The notes under the pieces were generated by a model. That model was not told the origin of the DNA and did no database searches. It saw nothing but the letters and a program-made list of their open reading frames with translations. Position numbers and translations under genes: made by a program. DNA of 9,783 bases from contig CAYRWY010000213.1 in NCBI GenBank assembly GCA_964427955.1, forward strand, positions 1 through 9,783. The letters are read 5' to 3'. Positions 5,802-9,783 of the stretch are shown piece by piece (within the stretch, counting starts at the first letter, position 1; each line of letters opens with the position of its first letter). This DNA comes from JACRBK01 sp964427955. Lineage in GTDB: Bacteria; Chloroflexota; Anaerolineae; Aggregatilineales; Aggregatilineaceae.

Positions 5802-7652
5802 TTACGGCGAGGCCTGCGGCAGCGTCTGGCAGCTTTCCGGGAAGGTCACGGTATCGGCACGCACCCAGCCGCCGCTCGCGATCTTCCACCAGACGAAGCC
5901 GTCGTCGTCGAACGCCCAGCCGGTGCCCTGAAGGCTCTGGTTCAGCGCCAGCTTGCCGGTCGCGGGATAGCCGGTGCCCGGCCCGCTGCGGACGTTCACC
6001 TCGTCCAACTGGGTCACCAGCACGCAGGCCGCATTCGGCGTCGTGGCCGGTGCCGGGGTCGCCGTCACGCTTCCGGAGGTCGCCGGGGTGGCGGGCACCT
6101 GCTCGATGGGCATCAACTGCTGGCAGGCGGTGGGCAGCGTGGTGTTTTGCGCGTCCAAAAAGGCATCGCCGCGCACCCAGCCGCTCGCGCCCAGCCGCCA
6201 CCAGACATAGCCCTCGTCGCCGTAGGTCCAGCCGTCCGACTGCACGTTCTGGTTGAGCGGAAGCTGGCTGACCAGCGCATAAGCCGCGCCCGGCCCGGCA
6301 CGCAGCTCGGCAGTGGCGGCACGCACCGTCAGGAGACACGGCTCGCCGGTTGTCGCGCTGGCCGGTTGGATCGTCGGGGCGGCGAACTGGGTGGTCGGCA
6401 CCGCCACCAGCGTGATCGTCGGCGCGGCGGCGGGGACGGCAGCAGTCGGCCCGCTGGGAATGCCCCATTCGGTCAAGAAGGTCGCGCCTCCAGCGGCCAG
6501 GCGCGTCCCGTCCGGGCTGAAGGCGACGGCGTTGACCGGCCCGCCCGGCAGGATCGAGAGAATCTGCGTGTAGGTGCGGGCGTCCCACAGCCGGATGGTG
6601 TTGTCTTCGATCCCTCCGGCCCCGGAGGCGACCAGCAGCCCGTCCGGGCTGAACGCGGCGCTGGTCACGTTTTCGGTATGCCCGGTGAACAGTCCCACCT
6701 GGGACATCGAAAGCAGATTCCACAGCCGCACGGTGTGATCGGCCCCGGCAGACAGCAGACTCCGGCTGTCCGGCGAAAACGTCACGCTGGCGACGGCGGA
6801 GGTATGGCCTTGCAGCGTTCCCAATGGACTGCCGCCCGGCAGATTCCACACCCGGAGGGTGTCATCCTCGCCGCCCGCCGCGATCAACTTGCCATCGGGC
6901 GAAAAGGCGACGCTGGTCACGTAGGAGGCGTGGCCGGTCAGCAGCAGGCGCGGCGCGCCGGTATTCCCATCCCACAGATAGACGTTCTGGTCGTCGCTGG
7001 CGGCGGCGATCAGGCTGCCGTCCGGGCTGAAGGCCAGCGCGTTCACCGTCGCCGTCGGGCCGGAGAGATCGGGCAGGGCGATTTTTGTCGAGAGATTCCA
7101 CCAGCGCACATAGTTATCCTGCCCGGCGGCGGCCAGGCGCGTCCCATCCGGGCTGAAGGCGACGCTGTCCACCCGGTTGCTGACACTCTGGAAGCTGTAC
7201 AGCAGGGTGCTGGTCGCTACATCCCAGACCTGCACTTTCCCGCTCCAATCGGCGGACGCCATCAGGCGGCTGTCGGCGCTGAACGCGACACTGCTGACGG
7301 TGCTGCTGTGGCCGGGCAGCCGCACCAACGGTTGCAGGCTGCTGGCGTTGGCCGCCGTGATCCGCACCTGGGCCAGCGTCGGGACCGCCGTCGCGACCGG
7401 GAGCACGGTGGGCGGGACGGTGGGCAGCAGCGGGGTCAGGGTCGGCACGACGACGACGGGCGTGGCCGAGCCGCTGCCATAGGGCACGACTTCATATTTC
7501 TTCTTTTCGCCGAACAGCAGGGGCCGGAGGACCACGACCAGCAGCATACACAGCAGTGCCCCCGCGGCCAGCGTGACCGCGATCAGGAAGATATTGACGC
7601 TGCTTTCGCCCGGCTCGCTGTACCCGTGCTTTTTTCGATTCAGGTTGAACAT
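5802..7652 (-). CDS. membrane-anchored WD40 beta-propeller protein with two C-terminal SH3-like repeats
   Basis: This 616-residue protein has a short charged N-terminus, one membrane segment (about 19-42), a Pro/Thr-rich linker (about 60-92), and seven WD40 blades between about 112 and 398, each with a VxSVAFSPDG-like turn and most ending in a VWN/LWD-type motif. A second Pro/Thr/Ala-rich linker (about 400-437) precedes two bacterial SH3 domains (439-510 and 543-609), each with an LRAGPG or VRSGPG loop, a DGW/GW and a VWWxxxxxGWVR core. Each SH3 copy is bracketed by a cysteine pair (C439/C510, C543/C608), which suggests disulfides and an extracytoplasmic location. It is probably a scaffold or sensor; no enzyme motif is seen. 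ATG 7652 is preferred over GTG 7679 because the -10 at 7686-7691 would leave the GTG without a leader; GAGAGG precedes the ATG closely. Confidence 0.88.
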   Translation of the reverse strand: MFNLNRKKHGYSEPGESSVNIFLIAVTLAAGALLCMLLVVVLRPLLFGEKKKYEVVPYGSGSATPVVVVPTLTPLLPTVPPTVLPVATAVPTLAQVRITAANASSLQPLVRLPGHSSTVSSVAFSADSRLMASADWSGKVQVWDVATSTLLYSFQSVSNRVDSVAFSPDGTRLAAAGQDNYVRWWNLSTKIALPDLSGPTATVNALAFSPDGSLIAAASDDQNVYLWDGNTGAPRLLLTGHASYVTSVAFSPDGKLIAAGGEDDTLRVWNLPGGSPLGTLQGHTSAVASVTFSPDSRSLLSAGADHTVRLWNLLSMSQVGLFTGHTENVTSAAFSPDGLLVASGAGGIEDNTIRLWDARTYTQILSILPGGPVNAVAFSPDGTRLAAGGATFLTEWGIPSGPTAAVPAAAPTITLVAVPTTQFAAPTIQPASATTGEPCLLTVRAATAELRAGPGAAYALVSQLPLNQNVQSDGWTYGDEGYVWWRLGASGWVRGDAFLDAQNTTLPTACQQLMPIEQVPATPATSGSVTATPAPATTPNAACVLVTQLDEVNVRSGPGTGYPATGKLALNQSLQGTGWAFDDDGFVWWKIASGGWVRADTVTFPESCQTLPQASP

Positions 7653-7685
7653 GTCCTCTCGCGTTTGGTCTGAACCCACGCCCCA

Positions 7686-7716
7686 ATCTTAGCACGAAAA
7701 CCGCGCGCGCTGTCAC
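7686..7716 (-). promoter_or_regulatory. probable promoter of the WD40-SH3 gene
   Basis: On the minus strand GTGACA (complement of 7711-7716) matches the -35 consensus in 5 of 6 bases and TAAGAT (complement of 7686-7691) the -10 in 4 of 6, with an extended TGC in front of it. The spacer is 19 bases, on the long side, and contains an alternating GC run. Transcription would begin near 7679, giving a leader of about 27 bases to the ATG at 7652. Confidence 0.4.
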
Positions 7717-7796
7717 TCACTTTTTGGGGTTTAAACGGGTGGTAGAAACCGGGAGTTTGCCGCCATAATCAGGGATATACCCTACCCACTTTTTTC

Positions 7797-7803
7797 AGGA
7801 GAG
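7797..7803 (+). promoter_or_regulatory. ribosome binding site that decides the antiporter start
   Basis: AGGAGAG precedes two consecutive ATG codons at 7805 and 7808. Spacing from AGGAG is 3 bases to the first and 6 to the second, so the second fits better. E. coli YbaL also begins MHH, matching the protein read from 7808. Upstream, CATAAT at 7764-7769 is a possible -10 with no clear -35. Confidence 0.55.
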
Positions 7804-7807
7804 CATG

Positions 7808-9783
7808 ATGCACCATGATCTGACCCTGTTCTCTACCATCACGATGGCCATTCTCACCGCGTTCGCCGGAGGGTACCTGGCCCGACGGGTGGGCCTGCCG
7901 CCGCTGGTGGGTTACCTGCTGGCGGGGTTGGTGATCGGCCCGTCCACCCCTGGCTTCGTCGGCGATCTGGATGCCATCAGCCAACTGGCCGAAATGGGCG
8001 TCATCTTCATGCTGTTCGGCGTCGGATTGCACTTTTCCCTGAAAGACCTGTGGGAAGTCCGGCGCATTGCGATCCCTGGCGCGGCGCTGCAAACGTTTCT
8101 GGCGGCGCTGCTGGGCTTTCTGCTGACCCGGCTGTGGGGCTGGTCCACGGGGGCCGGATTGGTGCTGGGGTTGTCGATTTCGGTTGCCAGCACGGTGGTG
8201 CTTTTGCGCGGGCTGGCGGATCACGGCCTGCTGAATACGGTGCACGGGAAAGTTGCCGTTGGCTGGCTGGTGTTCGAGGATCTTGCGACCGTCGCCATCC
8301 TGGTCCTGCTGCCCGCGCTGGTCGGTGACAGCGGCGGCAGCCTGGTGGAAACGCTGGGGCTAGTGCTGCTCAAGACCGGGGTGTTCGTGGCCTTGATGCT
8401 GTTCGTCGGCACACGCTTGATGCCCTGGCTGCTCACCCACATCGCCCGCACGCGCTCGCGCGAGCTGTTCATCCTGGCCGTGGTCACGGCGGCGCTGGGT
8501 ACGGCCTTTGCCGCGGCGGAACTCTTCGACGTGTCGCTGGCACTGGCCGCGTTTCTGGCCGGGGTGATCCTGGGCGAGTCGGACGTCAGCCACCAGGTCG
8601 GCGCGGAGATCGTGCCCTTTCGCGATATTTTCGCGGTCATGTTTTTTGTGTCGGTCGGCATGTTGGTCGATCCGTCCGTCGTCGGGGATCACCTGGGGAT
8701 CGTGCTGGCCCTGACGGCGCTGATCGTGGTGGGCAAGGGCCTGATCACGCTGCTGCTGGGATTGGTGCTGCCAGCGTCGGAGAAGACGCTGATCGTCGTG
8801 GCGGCGGGGCTGGGCCAGATCGGCGAATTTTCGTTCATCGTGGGGCAGACGGGTGTTTCGCTCGATCTGCTGACGCACGATCAGTATGGCCTGATCCTGG
8901 CGGCGTCGCTGTTGTCGATTGTGATCAATCCCTTCATGTTCAAGGCGATCCCGCTGGTGGAACGCACGCTCCAGCGCGCCCCGCGGCTGTGGCGGCGTCT
9001 GGAACGGGGCGGGCCGACTCCGGCGCTGCTGAGCCACGAACTGGCCGATCACGTGGTTATCGTGGGCTACGGGCGCGTGGGGCGGCACATCGGGCGCGTG
9101 CTGGACTATCTGCACGCCCCCTATCTGATCGTCGAGCTGGACGCGGCCTATGCTGCCGAAATGCAGCGCGACGGGATTCACACCCTGTTTGGGGACGCGA
9201 CGAATGCCGAGATCCTGAGCCACGCGGGCCTGGGCCACGCCTGCGCGCTGGTGGTGACGGTTCCCGACGAGGTGACGGCGGAACTCATCGTCTCGGCGGC
9301 GCACGACCTCGCGCCCGATCTGCCGATCATCGCGCGGGCCGGGACAGAGTCCGGCGTGGCGCGGCTGGTCACCCTGGGCGCGCAGCACGTCATCCACCCG
9401 GAATTGGAAGGCGGGCTGGAAATCGTGCGCCATACGCTGCTGGCCCTGGGCTACCCGATGGGACAGATTCAGTCCTACGTCGATACGGTGCGGCGCGATG
9501 CCTACCAGGTCAACCAACAACAGCCGGTCCTGGATCAGTTGTTAGCTGCCGTGCGGGGCGTCGAAATCGTGTGGCACCTGGTGTCCGACGACAGCCCGCT
9601 CGCCGGGAAAAGCCTGGCGGAGACCAATATGCGGGCGCAGACCGGCGCATCGGTGATCGCCGTGATCCGCGCGCACACCGTCATCCCCAATCCGAAATCG
9701 ACCATGCCGTTTCTGGCCGGGGATATGGTCGGGTTGTTCGGCACCGAGGAAGAAATCGCCGCGGCGAGGCCGCTGTTTGGAGG
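7808..9783 (+). CDS. ybaL: YbaL/Kef-type CPA2 cation:proton antiporter with RCK_N and RCK_C domains (3' end off window)
   Basis: The frame is open from 7808 to the right edge, giving 658 residues and no stop. It matches E. coli YbaL closely at the start: PPLVGYLLAGLVIGPSTPGF (31-50) and GVGLHFSLKDL (71-81), later SRELF (217-221), ELFDVSLALAAFLAG (238-252) and MFFVSVGML (278-286). Residues 1-385 are a CPA2 exchanger of about 12-13 membrane helices; E157-D158 in FEDL sits where Kef and Na+/H+ antiporters carry the ion-binding acids. Residues 414-530 form an RCK_N Rossmann domain, with GYGRVGRHIGRVL (420-432), acidic E443 after strand two, and FGDAT (461-465), so NAD(H) or a nucleotide probably controls it. 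Residues about 585-658 resemble RCK_C, which E. coli YbaL (558 residues) lacks. It probably exports K+ or Na+ for pH or stress defence. The end is likely only a few codons beyond the window. Confidence 0.93.
   Translation, partial: MHHDLTLFSTITMAILTAFAGGYLARRVGLPPLVGYLLAGLVIGPSTPGFVGDLDAISQLAEMGVIFMLFGVGLHFSLKDLWEVRRIAIPGAALQTFLAALLGFLLTRLWGWSTGAGLVLGLSISVASTVVLLRGLADHGLLNTVHGKVAVGWLVFEDLATVAILVLLPALVGDSGGSLVETLGLVLLKTGVFVALMLFVGTRLMPWLLTHIARTRSRELFILAVVTAALGTAFAAAELFDVSLALAAFLAGVILGESDVSHQVGAEIVPFRDIFAVMFFVSVGMLVDPSVVGDHLGIVLALTALIVVGKGLITLLLGLVLPASEKTLIVVAAGLGQIGEFSFIVGQTGVSLDLLTHDQYGLILAASLLSIVINPFMFKAIPLVERTLQRAPRLWRRLERGGPTPALLSHELADHVVIVGYGRVGRHIGRVLDYLHAPYLIVELDAAYAAEMQRDGIHTLFGDATNAEILSHAGLGHACALVVTVPDEVTAELIVSAAHDLAPDLPIIARAGTESGVARLVTLGAQHVIHPELEGGLEIVRHTLLALGYPMGQIQSYVDTVRRDAYQVNQQQPVLDQLLAAVRGVEIVWHLVSDDSPLAGKSLAETNMRAQTGASVIAVIRAHTVIPNPKSTMPFLAGDMVGLFGTEEEIAAARPLFG

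Noticed and set aside
6147..7673. Plus-strand open frame of 508 codons opposite the WD40 gene
   Set aside because: Its apparent repeats mirror the WD40 repeats on the other strand; no protein family is recognisable.
8360..9520. Minus-strand open frame of 386 codons opposite the antiporter
   Set aside because: The plus frame is an unmistakable YbaL-like protein open to the window edge; the minus frame is its shadow.

Overview
The window is high-GC, tightly packed bacterial DNA. The mix of genes suggests a Chloroflexota member, perhaps class Anaerolineae: a membrane-anchored WD40 protein with two SH3-like repeats, an MXAN_6640-type secreted metalloprotease, small VapB/PIN and MNT/HEPN toxin-antitoxin genes, and common dispersed bacterial repeats. 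This assignment is inferred from gene content; no rRNA or other marker gene is present.

Layout from left to right. (1) The start of an ABC transporter ATPase runs leftward off the window (1-186, minus), with a perfect TATAAT box behind it. (2) A two-domain GNAT acetyltransferase diverges from it (324-1268). (3) A secreted HExxH metalloprotease with a distinct C-terminal domain follows (1335-3233). (4) A lower-GC toxin-antitoxin block comes next: an intact VapB-like antitoxin, a PIN toxin gene cut off after about 25 recognisable codons, and a complete MntA/HepT (MNT/HEPN) pair. (5) The HEPN stop codon overlaps the start of a DUF1295 membrane reductase-like gene by 4 bases. (6) A stand-alone GyrI-like ligand-binding protein has an imperfect palindrome in front of it (5067-5693). 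(7) Two short dispersed-type repeats lie between converging genes (5711-5798). (8) A membrane-anchored seven-bladed WD40 protein with two SH3-like repeats is on the minus strand (5802-7652). (9) A YbaL/Kef-type CPA2 cation:proton antiporter with an RCK_N and RCK_C tail diverges from it and runs off the right edge (7808-9783).

The most unusual spot is 3221-4221. A perfect -10 box lies inside the last codons of the metalloprotease gene and drives, by inference, a composite toxin-antitoxin operon. In it the 3' part of a vapC gene has been lost and an MNT/HEPN cassette sits directly at the break, with its own strong ribosome binding site. Hand-counted 60-base lines here are about 45-47% GC, against 60-65% in sampled lines of the neighbouring genes, so this block was probably acquired separately. 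The remaining genes are housekeeping or stress-type and show no clear shared pathway. I see no CRISPR array, RNA gene, insertion sequence or phage gene, and no stretch over 300 bases without a gene.
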